Assembly: GCA_009763385.1 (NCBI GenBank)
Contig: CM019823.1
Coordinates: 87,245,104-87,309,103, forward strand
From: Coix lacryma-jobi var. lacryma-jobi
Taxonomy: Eukaryota > Streptophyta > Magnoliopsida > Poales > Poaceae
DNA: 64,000 nucleotides
Reading direction: 5' to 3'
How positions within the stretch are numbered: position 1 is the stretch's first letter; every line of letters starts with the position of its first letter. The translations under genes were made by a program, and so were the position numbers. Below the pieces are notes generated by a model. It worked only from the letters and a program-made list of their open reading frames with translations. It was not told where the DNA came from and did no database searches. Below are positions 1-12,280 of this stretch, piece by piece.

Positions 1-2494
1 GTCGCTCCCTCTCTCTCTCGCTGACGACCGGGCTCCACCGGTCAGTCTCTCAGCGTGCCGCGCTCGCCTTCTCCCTCTCGTATCCGGCTCGGACTCCATG
101 GCCGAGATCGAATCCTTCCTCGCTTCGCGTCCTCGCTTGCCAAATCGACCGAGCCGATCCCCTTATAAGATCCCCGAGAGCCCGCCGCCTCTCCCCACGC
201 ATCAAGCTCCTGCTCTCGTGCCCCAAAACGCCGCAACCGAGAGCTCCGCACGCCGCAAGATCTCCGCCGCCATCAATCCGACGATTCATCGAGTTTCCGA
301 GCTTGTAAGTGGCACCTCGAGTTTCCCCTTGATCTTTCGAAGCTAACCGAGAAGTTTTCCCTCTTTTTCCCCCTCGTCTTGGTGCTCTAATCGCTCGCCG
401 TCGCTCTGCAGAGCCCGCCACCCGCCAAGTCGAGCAATCCGCCGTCCCCGAGTCTTCTCCGGCGCCATAAACCCCTCTGGTGAGTTCGCCTTGAGCTCCT
501 CTTTCGATTGGATCTTTTCCCGAGGTCTCTACCGCTCTGTAGCGGAATCCCGTGCCGCGCCGCCGCCTTCCGGCCATGGCGCCGCCGCGCCCTCTTTCTG
601 CTCCGGCGAAAAGCGCCGCCAGCCCTCCCTGATCTAATCCCGAGCGTCCATCTCAGATCCGACGCACACCAGAGCTCGATACCCCTTCGTTGCCTGTTTT
701 ACAAAAAGAACCTTACACCTTTTTATGCATCAACCCGCGGTCCTTTTGGGCACTGTGCTCTGAGTCTGCGAAAACTTGCTTCTAAGCCCCTGCGTTTCAT
801 CCAAATTGAGGCGCAGTCCAGCCAGATCTGAAATTCGTTTTAAATCAATTTAAATTCAAAATCAATTTCAGTTTATTTACAGATTTGCCACCAGTTTTAA
901 ATGCTTATAACTTCTACGTTTTTAGTCCGATTTAGTCCGTTCAAGTTGCGTTAGATTCGTTTTGAAAAGATCTATCTATATGTACAAGAATATCTACTAT
1001 TTTCAGTAATTAAAATTTGAGTTAGGTTTAATCTACTAATTAAGGTTTTGTAACTTGTTTAGCTTATAACTTTTGCGCCATAATTCCGTTTTTTGTGATC
1101 TTCGCGTTTATGTGATCGTGTTGGATCGTAGTTTCTGTTTTCAAACTTTTTATATTATTTTCTTGCTGTTGGTGTAATGTTCTAATTATAGCTTGTCTGC
1201 TTTGCATGATTGTGTTCCGATGATTGTGTGTTGATGTGGTAATCGAGTATAGACGGTGAGACATACGCTGGTGATCAGGAACCCTTCTACGACAACCAAG
1301 AGCAACCAGAGTCCACTGAATCAGGCAAGTATAGCATGGGATCCTCCTTGTTGACCTATTCACCATGAAACATCTAAATTCATATGCATGTGTCTAATTT
1401 TGATCTCCTATCTAGTTTACCCTAGACTTTTGAACCGTTACCTTGTCAACCTTGGGATGCTATGCATATGGGTAGAGTTTTGCTAGAGCTTTACTTAAAC
1501 CAAACATGATCTAATAATGGTGAATAAAATTTGATCTTTTTAGCAACATGGTATAGGACCTCCTGTCAGCAAAAGCTGGGACATACAGTGCAACCATGAG
1601 GGTTATATGGCTCTGACCTTAGCTCAGTATAAGGACCTTTTCTAGCTTGTTAGTGGACACCTGTATAGGCGCGTTGGATCTTGCCGAGACGGGTATAGTG
1701 CGGCTTCTGTCCACGTGAGTATAGGCTGCGTGTTATTGTGCCACCTGGAAGGAGGGCTCTACATCCCCTTGCCTTAAGAACTAGCGGCCCTAACTTGTTA
1801 GACGAACCTTTGAAAGGCTTTGCGTGTATCCTGCCCGCTCACCTCGGAAGTGTTATGGGAGTAATTAACCCGAGCATCTGGATATCACGACTCATCGTGT
1901 AAAGTGTACAACCTCTGCAGAGTGTAAAACTGATATATCAGCCGTGCTCACGGTTACGAGCGGCCCGGAAAACTCACAGATTAGTTGTTATATGTTGTTT
2001 ATTTATGTTGCACATGTTGGTTACCTTATTGCTATGTTTCAGTTATTATGATCATGTGGATTGGGTTTAAGCATCCATATATGTTCACCTTAAATATTAA
2101 AATTGTGTCAACTAAAAGCTACTGCAGTTTAACCAGTGTCAGCCTTTTTGAGCCTCATGAACCCCATGTTACACTTGTTAAGTACGAGATGTACTTATGC
2201 TTGTTTATTTTCTTTCTACTTGGATAAAAATCCCGGATGAGTAACAGATTGCTATGGTAACGACGACTTCCCTGAAGAGTTCTAGTCTTGCTGTCAACCA
2301 GTCATCTTCCCTGTGATGGAGCTACCGCGAGGGATACTTTGTTTATCCGCTGCTATGTTAAGACTTTGAATAATATTCGTTATGTAATAAACATATGTAA
2401 TGGTACTTCTTAATTTGTGGCTTATGTGTGCGATTGATCTCTGGGCACACATGAGTTATTGCATTCAATTTTGTTCTTAAAATTGGGTGTGACA
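1..2494 (+). mobile_element. Long gypsy LTR, left end outside the window
   Basis: The block is GC-rich with a TATA-like box near its start, followed by AT-rich DNA. It then has a stretch around 1690-1980 with phrases typical of long Tekay/Del-type grass LTRs (a CTCTGCAGAGTG motif, then CGGCCCGGAAAACTCACAG). It ends in TGTGACA at 2494, as gypsy LTRs do. No primer-binding site follows; mitochondrial-type DNA starts at once, so this is a 3' LTR, a solo LTR or a broken copy. The small ORFs inside (for example 98-346) show no protein-like pattern. The clade is inferred from layout only. Confidence 0.65.
164..170 (+). promoter_or_regulatory. TATA-like box of the left LTR
   Basis: TATAAGA lies in a GC-rich context, as the TATA boxes of the two other long gypsy LTRs in this window do (31986 and 63454). 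It would set transcription start about 30 bp downstream. The match to TATAAA is imperfect. Confidence 0.35.
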
Positions 2495-5423
2495 CATTCG
2501 TTGATAAAGTAGTCTTCGTGGACAGTTTACCTTTTGAATCGACAGCTAGCTTTCCTAGTTCAGGGTTGTCCATAGTCAGAGGTATATTCGTATCCAGATT
2601 CCAATCCGAACCCTTGCTTGCATTGCTTTCGCTAATTGGGCGATGGCTATTCGTTGAGTGCTTCCTTTCCGAGAGAGAGGTCCTCCGCCGATCCCAATCC
2701 GAAGAGATAGAAGACAAGGTTCCTCTTCCCCCTTCCTTTAACCCAGCCTCTTCCCTGGTTTGGATAACCATTCCTAGTGACGGATTTGGCGAACCAACTA
2801 ATCCTTGCTTTGCTATTCCCCACAGATCGTACTTCGTTGCTTGGCCATCAAGTGTAGTGACATACTACAGTGTTGAGGGTATCCCTTATAGAGATAAGAA
2901 TGAATGAATGAAGGAAAGTTGGTTGTGAGAATGGAATGATCCCAGTTCGTTCATAGTCCTTGGCATCCCTATCCTCCCTCGAAGGGCAGAAATGCAGGGA
3001 ATGACCTTAAGCTTCCATACGCAAGAGAACTGAAGACCACCTTCCTCATTAAATGGCTGGCGGACCTCCCAGTATACTTCCTTCATCCTAATCGTCAGAG
3101 TGAACAGAAGACCCCCATGTCAAAGTATCAGAACAGATGCTTCTAGGAATTGGTACAACTGAAATTTCTCGCACCACCTCATCATCAGGGAGAAAAGAAG
3201 CTAATAAACTAAGGAAAAGTAAATAAAAGATGAAGTGTGAATATCTTTTCTTAAGCTTTGTCATGAGAAGGTGGTGTGCTTTTACCTATTGAAAAGAAGA
3301 AAGTGTTCTTGAGTCGTTGAAGCTGTTTATACAGGTTTTGGCTTGCGTCGCCTTTTCCATTGCGCTTGATAACTCTTCTTTACAAGGAATCCTAAATTGG
3401 GGGAGGGGCGAATGGAAGTACTTCACACTGAACAGCCCAGCCGCCTCTACCTAGAGCAAAGAAGCTTTGCCAGTCTTATCACCGGATTCACCATAATCAG
3501 CTTTAAGGTCCTGACTCTCAAATTGATCTTTTTACATGCTGCTTAAGACATCTTTCGAGAGTGAACCAGAAGTTTTTTTCCTTACTTTAGTGTATTATGA
3601 TCTCTTTAGAGTTAGTACTCCGTCGTTCTAAGATATTCTTTTACGAGATTCCTTTTGTTGGAAAGAGGAGAGATAGTTTTTTCTGAAATTGTTGATGAGC
3701 GATGACATTGTTGAATTATGTCACCACATTGTTGTTAGTATATATAGATAGGAAAAAGAACCTAACTAACCGGGTGCAAGAGTAGGTTACAACAAAGGGT
3801 TTGTTCGCTTATCAATTTGGAGTAAAAAGTCTTCCCGCCTCTTCTGTGAGTTATGGACAGTAAGAGTAGTCACAGTCACTCGAAGCTGGCAAAGAAGCTA
3901 GCTTTTCGGCAAGCACACTATTGACGCAAGTATGTTGAATTGAAAAAAAGAAGATGATAGGAAGGAAGCTATCTTCTTTTTCCGCTACTCTATTCTATTC
4001 TATATAGTAAAGAAGGTCAAGTATGACTGCTCTTCCTTTCTCGAATCAAAGGTTCTTTGACTCCTTCCGAACAAGGATCACCCTCGCTTTGTGCTCAAAA
4101 TTAGACTTCTGCTTAGTGCCCTCCCCTTTCACTTTCATAGTGGTCTTCTTTGGCCGGCCCACTCATTTCACTCTCAAGCTCTCTGAGAAGAGAGAATCCG
4201 ATTCAAGATGTTTAGAATTCTGCCTTTCCTTCATGTTCGTGTCAGTTCGTACTTTTCAGTATATAAGAGAATGACTGAACTCGCATTGAAAGCTACTAAA
4301 CAATGGCTGACAGAGACTCATAAGAGGGAGAGCGGTAGCAAAAAAGAGATCTTTCGTCTAGACAGAAGAGAGATCCTTTCCTTCCTTTCTATAGGAAATG
4401 ACTGATGTTGCTAAGTCACCTTCCGCTGCTCTTGCATCATCCCTTTTCCAATTCTGTATGTATGGCTCGGTTGCATCCGATTGATCGATCCCTAGTCACT
4501 GATTACATGCATGAGTTCTTTGATTGACTACTGACTTCTTCTGTGGAGCCGAGTTCGCTGACTGAGACTACTTGAAAAGAAAGAGCCCTCGACCAACCGA
4601 TCTCACGACGATGAGTGACCCACATACTTAACAAAAAATGCAAATAGAAGAGCAAGTAAATCAAGCTCAATTACAACTCACTCTGATCAAATAGCACTCA
4701 TGTATAGGATTTCTAGCAGAAAGGTAGCCTTGCTCGCTTCTTTACCCTTGTACGCACAAATCTAGCTCATAGCAGCACTTTCGAGTTCGGTTACTTAAGT
4801 ACAGTACAGAGATTGGAAAAACTTAGCGCGAGAAGTCCCATATCTTGTCTTAGCCTTGCCTCACCTATTTCCTCATAACGAGATCAGAATGAAATAGAAT
4901 GGAATCTAAAGTCTTAGCTAGATCAGGGCTACCACGTTCCCTCAGACGAAAAATAAAAGAATACTAGACCTATTGGACTCGCAAAGTAGGATCAGGCTTA
5001 GTCTACTAGAAACAGAGGAGAGCGAAAACTAAGTCAAAGAAAACTCAAAAAAGAAAGAAGACAAACATGAACATCAAGGATAATTTTCTTTCTAACTTGT
5101 CAATTGAGATTTCTTACGTAAATAGTGAGTGAGCTCGCTTAGATAGTTCATGGGTCTAAGGTAGTACCAGGTATAGTAGGGACAGACATGTAGTAGTTTG
5201 AAGGGATGCCGTGAACATAAGCCTTGCATTTCTTCATTTCAAAACTCCTATAAAAAATAGGGGAATTCAAGTGTAGGCGTGACTTGACGTTACGAAATGT
5301 CGAATCGGCACCAACGAATGTCACTAGGTGAGTTGACTATTATCGGAGCTAGGTGAGTTGATCAACCCGAGAGTTCCCTAGTGTAGTAGAATCGCTTTCA
5401 TTCAGTGAATGCAACTAGTTTTT

Positions 5424-6045
5424 TCAGCTTGAGTAGTGGAACATATAGCATGGCACTTTTCTCGTATAGCCCATACCATAAGCTATCAGCAGCTGAAACG
5501 TCCATACCGGTTCAGTAATCAGAGCAGGATCTCCCCCTCTTTGGCAAAAGTAGTATTTTACTTGTTCCCTCCCATGTGGAATTAAGCAATGAATTAACAC
5601 AAACAACTAAAAGCTTAAGAAAAAGATAGAGATAAGAACGGACTTTAAAGTTTTCGTATGTTGATTCAACAGAAGAAATTCCATCCCTCCTGAGCTTTGC
5701 TAGCAATGGAAGTGAATTCTTTTCCATCATCTTCTATCATCTGATGTACAAGGGCAATGCACAAACCCGACACACAAACTGTTTGAGTAAAGTTGCCAGC
5801 TTTTCAACTCTTTCACGATACAGAGCCACAACCTGCTTATCGACAATGCACACACCATTTCCAAGCACAGTATACTTATTAAAGTACTTGCCAGGATACA
5901 CCTTCTCCCCAAAATAGAGAGGAGCGGAAGGCCAGTTTGCAAATTTACAACGGGTCTTCCACGACTGAACGGATATTATACGGCAGACACCAGAGGTTTG
6001 AAGAAAGCTCTTTTCCACGCAGAATGGCACTGAAAATAAGAACAC
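5424..6045 (-). pseudogene. Decayed mitovirus RNA polymerase remnant
   Basis: Read leftward from 6045, a 102-codon frame contains a stretch resembling the palm part of mitovirus RNA-dependent RNA polymerases: a region around YFGEKVYPGKY, then the catalytic loop context. The Gly-Asp-Asp expected there reads Gly-Asn-Gly, so both catalytic aspartates are gone. Homologous-looking sequence continues in other frames (5512-5730 and 5424-5606), so the copy is frameshifted and short. Mitoviruses replicate in mitochondria, and fragments of them are known in plant mitochondrial genomes; this agrees with the surrounding DNA. The remnant cannot encode a working enzyme. The call is from motif recognition only. 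Confidence 0.5.
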
Positions 6046-6467
6046 ACTGGCTGGATGACTTGGATAAGGAAAGGCAATAAGAGAGACTAGAAAGATCGGG
6101 TCCCTCTAAAGTGGATCACGCTGAAATCACTCCGACTTCATTCCTTCGGACCTAGCCTGTTGGGAATGTGGGTGTCCGAGAATGGTAAGGGAGCTGAATA
6201 AGTCTTCATCCTCATGAAGCAAGGACTCTCCAGAGCTCTTAGTATGGAAACTTTTGCAGGATGAATCCGCCCTCCTTCCTACTTCAAATATCTACTAATA
6301 AGGCACGCAGCGATGGATTTAGTTAGTTCATCCCCGATTGCAATTGCATAAACAGAAGCATGCCCTTTTTCCCAATCTGCTTGGATTACTCTTTAGTTCA
6401 AAATATGCTTTTCTTATTTTTTTTACTCTTTACTTTGACTACTCTTTATTTAGTAGTGAAAGTTGCC

Positions 6468-6556
6468 TCGGTAAGCAGTGAGACTTTCTAATGGTAAGCA
6501 GTAATAGTTGCCACTATAAGCAGTAAGAAGAGTAAGCAGTAAGAGTTGCCCACTAA
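6468..6556. repeat. Imperfect short repeat around TAAGCAGT
   Basis: The octamer TAAGCAGT or a close variant recurs about five times within 90 bp, mixed with AGTTGCC. It lies in mitochondrial-type DNA. Confidence 0.5.
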
Positions 6557-6876
6557 CTATTCTTTGCTTATGAACCCGACTTTGCTTATGAATACGAGGA
6601 GTATTTTACTATTTTTTCTTTGCCCAGGTGGCGACTGTCTAAGATAAAAGGCGCGGAGCATTGTTAAAATGAAGTAAGAGAGTACCAAATATATAAAACT
6701 TCGTCCACCCCGGGTTAGGCCTTGGGTCCGCTCTTCTTTCTCCAGCTTTGGTTTCTTTCTCCGTCGGTGTCGTTTTATTCAGGAAGGAGCTTTCGTTCAC
6801 GAAGTCAACACCTTTCAGATTGTTTCCATAGTCTACTTGGCTGAAGGTCTGGATAAATAGAAATCGTGGGTAAGTT

Positions 6877-7092
6877 CTAGATTATAGCCCCTAAAATCTT
6901 CGGCACGCATCCATGACGGAATGGGCCCGTCAAAGTCCGAGTCGCAATCGGAATCACAAGAGGAAACGGGCTCTGGCTATGTCCGATGACTTTATTTTTG
7001 AGTAGTTGCTGAATTTGATGTTCCATTTCATCTTTCTGCTTGTGAGTTACACGATAAGGACGGATGTTGGGTGGGGTTGCTCCCTCTTGCAA
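6877..7092 (-). pseudogene. Gypsy reverse transcriptase, N-terminal stub
   Basis: The frame reads PPNIRPYRVTHKQKDEMEHQ and then a LLKNKVIGHSQSPF segment. This is the conserved entry to the gypsy RT fingers domain. The frame ends within about 25 residues, where the sequence turns into mitochondrial-type DNA, so palm, RNase H and integrase are absent. The left junction near 6877 is therefore a truncation breakpoint. Confidence 0.8.
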
Positions 7093-7150
7093 TGGAATGG
7101 CATGGTCAATATCACGGTGAGGAGGGAGTGTAGTGGGATCCTGAAAGACT

Positions 7151-7714
7151 TCAGAGTATTGTTGCAGTAAGGCTGAAATAGCCGGAGGAAGAGTGTGGTG
7201 CCTGCAGAGATAAGCTGTTGAGATGCAGAATGAAACTAGAAATGCCTTTGTTGAGAAGCTTGTTCATTATCCTTTTCAGTTGTTCAGTGTACGCGTCCTG
7301 AGATGTGCAATCCTTTAATGAGAGGAGAGTATCATCTTCTAAGGTAACGAGAAATTCTCTGGTCTTCAAATTGAGGGCAAATGGGCTATGTTTATAGAGC
7401 CAATCACAACCCACATCGTATTCTTTCAAGTCCAGGACTCTAAGGGTGTTGTTGAAGGCATGTTTCTGAATAGAGAATGCAGTGTCTGCTATGATTGCCC
7501 CAGATGTAAGTTGGCCTCCCCCAGCCACAGCTATTTTAGCCGAATTTTTCTTTTGGATATGGCAAGTGGTTTTAACTGCGAAAGACAAATCAATGAATGT
7601 ACTTGAACTGCCGGTATCAATAAGGGCAATGCCTGTTTGTCCACCAACAGTGACCTTGACTGAAAATGTGCCAGCAGTGACCAGCCCTGAAACTGCATGA
7701 GCCGAAATATGCAT
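7151..7714 (-). pseudogene. Gypsy retropepsin (aspartic protease) fragment
   Basis: The 187-codon frame holds the catalytic signature ALIDTGSSSTFID near residue 30. A downstream DVGCDWLYKHSP segment, the usual strand before the flap end, identifies a gypsy retropepsin. In a working element this domain cuts the gag-pol polyprotein. It begins after a frameshift relative to the knuckle frame. The catalytic DTG is intact but the context is dead. Confidence 0.8.
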
Positions 7715-7749
7715 GAGATACTCATTTGGAGGGGAGTCCTGATCCTGTG

Positions 7750-8083
7750 GGATTTCATTTCTTCTTCTTCTTGTACTGCAATCTCTTCTGTGACATCATT
7801 TGGTGCGTAAGTTTCCTGCATGACATTGATAGTAGGGATTAAGTTGCATTTGTGACCGGGGACCCATTTCTCACCACATCTCCAGCATTCACCAGCTTTT
7901 CTAGCTCTCTGTTGTTGCACTTGGGGAGCCGCAGGTTGTTCTTTAGTTTTGTCTGGTGTGGTGGTAGCAGGTTGTGCACAAAAGGTCTGTATGGAGCAGC
8001 AGTGATTTGTCTCTGATATGAAGAAAACTGTTTCTTAGGTGGGGCACTGCGTTCCATGTCTTTGGCCTGCCAGTACGCATCAG
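7750..8083 (-). pseudogene. Gypsy nucleocapsid knuckle fragment
   Basis: A knuckle reading CWRCGEKWVPGHKC lies near 7.87-7.84 kb, a CX2CX4HX4C-like variant found in gypsy nucleocapsids. A Pro/Gln-rich linker precedes it in a second frame (7839-8057), so a frameshift near 7920 separates them. An acidic Glu-rich linker follows and leads into the protease. The segment is the direct continuation of the gag fragment at 12.3 kb once the transposon is ignored. Confidence 0.75.
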
Positions 8084-8097
8084 TTACGGCGTGTTTA
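8084..8097 (+). repeat. Left target duplication (TTA) and Harbinger inverted repeat
   Basis: TTA at 8084-8086 is followed by CGGCGTGTTTA. The matching right end is 12281-12294. Only about nine bases pair without gaps. Confidence 0.75.
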
Positions 8098-9536
8098 GAT
8101 CACAGAACGAAACCGTCCGGAAGCATCCGAACCTGTATCCGAACCTAAACGCACCGTTTGATTTGCTGGAGCGAACGAGTCCATCCGTCACCGAGTCATG
8201 CCCTCCACCAACAAAAAGGGGTCATCGACTCGTCCGGAGCGAAACACTCGGACGACCCCATCCGCCCGTCCGCGAGAGCTGTTCGTAAATAAAAAAAAAA
8301 GAAACCCTAGCGAGCAGAGCGGCGGCGGCCACGGCGGCCGTGGCGGACGAGTCACTGCCGTGCTCTCTGGTCACTCCCGAGCACCTCCTTATTGGTTAAT
8401 CATTCTCGAGATATCTCCTTGGAATCTATTCGGTAAGCAAACTCACCTTGCAACGAATTGTTTTTTCAACTGGTTGTGTTTCTTGTTGTTCTTTTGGCAA
8501 TTAATCTTGAATCATTGGGTTTGTGCCCAGCACATCCGGTTCTTCAAGGAGAAAGACGTAGATCTGTTCTTGAAGGAGTAAATTTTGTTCTTGAAGGAGT
8601 AAATCTGGTTCTTGAAAGAGTTACACGTAGATCTGTTCTCAAAGGAGCCACCAGCAGATCCGGTTCCCCCTCACCTGGTAAGGATGATGTGGAGTTCGAG
8701 TTTTTTTTTCTATTCCCTCATTCAGTTCTAAGAGCCACCAGCAGATCCGGTTCCCACTCACCTGGTAAGGGGATGTGGAGTTCTTGAGGTTTTTTTCTAT
8801 TGCCTCATTCAGTTCTTGCGTCGCTTGGTAGCAGCAGGCCGGCCACCAGATCGATCGATGGGTCTTGGTGATAATGCTAGGACCAAGATCCTGTGCACTT
8901 GTAACTTCCACTAGAACTTAAGCAGTAGTACATCTGAGCCGATGAGAGACTATCCTTTCCCTTTGTTTTCTATTTATTTTTGCAGCCCGCAGCTACTATT
9001 GGATGAAAGTGTAGAAAAATGCAAACAACAGCTTAGGGTCAGCACAATTTTTTTCCTAACCAACTGAAACATAGCAGAATTTTTTTTTACATTTTGACAA
9101 AAAGATGCAACATTAGGTTTTGCCGATGTTTCTTCTTGGATACTACTAGTAATAAATTACCTAATCCAAGCCCTGTTGTTTTCTCTGTTTTTTTAGGCAA
9201 CAAATCCTAGCCAATCCTTTTTCTTTAAAGCTCAACTAGGCTATCAGATCAAGTGTTCAAGAAAAATCGCAAAGGTAATTGTGTACAGATATTTCCATCT
9301 ATCATTTATGCAATATTACACATGATGGGTTGTTGCTACAATATATTGATTTGAGCTTGGAACTTTTTGTCTAATTACTGTCGATATATATGTTTGAGAT
9401 ACGAATGACTTGCATAGACTATTATGGTCTCATTAATAATTTAAGAAACAAATCTTTTTCTTACACCATTCATATGAAATAATTAACTGTCGGTATATAT
9501 CTTTTTCTTACATCATTCATGTGCAATATGGTGTAG

Positions 9537-10297
9537 ATGGATACATATCAACTACGAAGGTCTTTAATTATTAGAGCAGCTGCCCTTGCTGCTGCTACAT
9601 TCTATTACATTCTAATAGTAAGAAGGATAAGAATGAAAAGGAAAAGAATCTCATATGCCCCAATGAGTGATATGGAAGCAAGCAGAAATGATTACCTTTC
9701 TAGTATCTATCATAAAGATGACATGAGTTGTTTGCCCATGCTGAGAATGAGGAGAGCACCATTCTTTTTGCTATGTGATACACTGAAACAAAGAGGACTT
9801 CTTTCTGGTACTATCCATTGTTGCGTCGAGGAGCAAGTAGCAATGTTCCTCCACACAATTGACCATAATGAGAGGAATGCCGTAATATCTAAAAACTTCA
9901 AGAGATCTGGAGAAACAGTCAGCCGCTACTTTAAGTCAGTACTACATGCTATAGGTGAACTTCGTGATGACCTTATTAAGCCGCCATCTCTTGAAACTCC
10001 ATCCAAAATTCTTGAAAATCCCCGGTGGTATCCTTACTTTGAGGTATGATCTAGGCACATAGCGGTAATGTTTTTGAGTTGTCTGTATGTATGTCCATTT
10101 GACCACTTTTTAAATTGAAAATTCATGATGTAGACATTTCTCTTCCACCAGAGGTCGCATGGACAACAAACTCTACCATCTCGTCCAACTCGTCAAGTTC
10201 CCATCGAGATCAAGTACAAGAAAATAGGCAGTGGGTTCAGTGGAGGCAGAATATTGCAAATTGGATGTGGGAAACAAGAGCAAATTCCCATAGTTGA
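9537..10297 (+). pseudogene. HARBI1-like transposase lacking its DDE core
   Basis: An exon at 9537-10043 starts with ATG and encodes the conserved N-terminal region of plant Harbinger nucleases (LCDTLKQRGL, then EEQVAMFLHTI, then FKRSGETVSRYF). It ends at a GT donor (10044). The next recognisable coding piece, about 10133-10297, matches the usual C-terminal tail (WRQNIANWMWETR). The roughly 150-200 residues between them in intact proteins, which carry the DDE nuclease, are missing: only about 90 bp separate the pieces. The copy is an internal-deletion derivative and catalytically dead. The hydrophobic stretch near residues 12-30 is common in this N-terminal region and need not be a membrane segment. 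Confidence 0.75.
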
Positions 10298-10529
10298 GGG
10301 AACAAAATTAAATGTGAGAAACTAGAGCAAATTAAAATGTCTTAATATTTTTTAATGTTTGGTATGAGCTCAGCTTTTATATAATATCATGTTATATCAT
10401 GTTCTTATTAAAGTCTAAATATTCTAATGCTCTGAATTGTTCATACTCTAGATTTTTAATACTATGAACTGTTTGTACTCTGAAAGTGTTCTATTACTAA
10501 TAACGAAATGTTTTGGATATGGTAGGAAA

Positions 10530-11791
10530 ATGGACTATGGGCAAGAATCTGAGCTAAGGACTCAAAACTCAGCTGTCTGGACATCTGAAATGTCAGCATG
10601 TGCCTTGCGTTACTTGGCACAGCTAATAGCTGATGGCAATAGGGTGGACAAAGGCTTCAAGAGTTTGCACTACAATCAATATGCTAAATTGGTTAATGAA
10701 AGATTTCATGTGAATTTGAGTGGTAGACAGATTCCCAATCACCTTAAGACTTGGAAAACTCGCTGGAACACCATTACACTCCTCAAGAAAATAAGCTCAG
10801 CACATTTTGATGAGGACACTGGAACTATAAAACTAGATGAGAAGAACTATTTGGAGCGTGTGCAGGTGTGTATTTGTCCTCAAGAAAATAAGCTCAGCAC
10901 ATTTTCTTGTTTTGTGACTACTATTAATGTTATTTTTTGCTTGTTTGGGGGCTATATATGAGAAGAACTATTTCTGCTTGTTTAGTGGCTGCTATTGCTG
11001 CTATCTGCTTCTTTAGTGTGCTCGCTTTTCTTTTTGATATCCAAGAACAAGTTGATTAGTTGCTTTCTATAGGAATCTGTGTATGTTCTCAAATAGAACC
11101 TATCATATATATATATATTATATAAATATTTATATATATTGATCTGAACTTTTTTTTGTCATACATACTAAACATTTTCCTTGTCTGGCTTGTGACTTGG
11201 CTTTGTACATTCTTTCAGAAGAAGTCGTCCGAAGCAAAATACTTGAACAAACCAATTGAGAACTATCATTACATGGCTATCATTTTTGGCAATCATCAAG
11301 CAACAGGTCTGTTTGCAAAAGGTACAAATGATCCTCTAGGTTCTGATCCATCTGAGGAAACATCATACAGTATGGCCTCTGAAGATTTTGCTGGTCATGA
11401 AAGCAACAATTCTAGCCCTGCACGTGACGTTGGTGGACCTTCTACTCAAGGCGGTGGTGAATCTTCTGCTAGAGGTTCTTCAGGAAGGAAGAGAGGGCGT
11501 GTGATGCTAGATGATGATGATCTAGGGCTAAGAGGTGTGACTGAAGCTTTCAAAGGTCTTTCAGATGCCATTAGAGAGTCAGCACCTCCTCCTCCACCAC
11601 CTCCTCCAACTATTCCTCCAAATCTTTGGCCTGTAATCCAGCAAATTCCATCCTTCGAAAGGGTGCATCTGGCTCTCTACTTTCAACATCTTTGCTTGAA
11701 CATACCACTTGCTCATGCTTTCCTGGGGCTTGACCTTATGGATCAAATGGTGTGGGTGGCTGATTTCATTCACAAAAATCTTTCTGGTTGA
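10530..11791 (+). CDS. Myb/SANT-like protein of the Harbinger element (two exons)
   Basis: Exon 1 (10530-10865) ends at CAG/GTGTGT and exon 2 (11219-11791) starts after TTTCAG. The intron is phase 0, and the joined frame is 302 residues with no stop. Residues about 12-110 form a Myb/SANT-like domain (WTSEMSACALRYLAQLI, then LSGRQIPNHLKTWK) as in PIF ORF1 and plant L10-type proteins. Residues about 150-210 are Ser/Gly-rich with a basic GRKRGR cluster, a plausible nuclear signal. A run of eight prolines precedes a helical C-terminus. In the family this protein binds the transposon ends or recruits the nuclease. ATG 10530 is chosen because it directly precedes the domain. Confidence 0.75.
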
Positions 11792-12280
11792 TACTAGTTC
11801 ACTCACAAGCTTCGGGAGATGGTACACCATAGATTAGAATAATATGAACTATGGATGTTCTATGGTTATATAACTAGCATGCTGCTAGTGTGAGAACTAT
11901 TTTTTAGTTGTCCAAATGACTATTGACTTTATCTGAGATGGATGTAAAACTTGATGTAATTAATGTTCTATGCTTTTATGACTAGCACTTATGAATTCCC
12001 CTTGATTTTTGGTTCTATCATTTATTTGCTTGTTTGTAGTTTGCAGGGTAATTTTTTTGTTTTTATTGTTCAGAATTCTTTGTTAGTTTGGGGATGCTGG
12101 TTCAATACTATCGACCATTCTCTAAACCAAACAACAGTCCGGTTGAACTAGTTCTTTAATCCAAACAGCAGACCAGTCCAACCAATTCTTTAATCCAAAC
12201 AACAGCTAGTCACTATCCGAACCTAGCAGGAATGGTTCCATGCTGGATGAACTGATGCTGGACATGACCCTTCCACCAAC

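Larger units (their letters stand above)
2495..6876. other. Mitochondrial-type intergenic DNA, block 1
   Basis: About 4.4 kb has balanced base composition and many short purine/pyrimidine runs of the GAAAGAAAG and CTTTCTTTC kind, typical of grass mitochondrial spacer. I recognise no rRNA, tRNA or respiratory gene. A 129-codon ORF at 2518-2907 and an 83-codon ORF at 4023-4274 match nothing I know. The block carries a mitovirus-like remnant (5.4-6.0 kb), which fits a mitochondrial source. It is most simply a nuclear insertion of mitochondrial DNA. The assignment rests on style of sequence and needs comparison with a mitochondrial genome. Confidence 0.45.

Noticed and set aside
42..577. Frames in the first 600 bp as a plant gene 5' end
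   Set aside because: The region continues smoothly into typical gypsy LTR sequence; no conserved protein pattern and no intron structure could be supported.
2518..2907. 129-codon ORF as a mitochondrial gene
   Set aside because: No recognisable family, and similar-length frames occur by chance throughout the mitochondrial-type blocks.
11100..11150. AT-rich run as a separate repeat feature
   Set aside because: It lies inside the intron of the Harbinger Myb/SANT gene and is too short and irregular to call.
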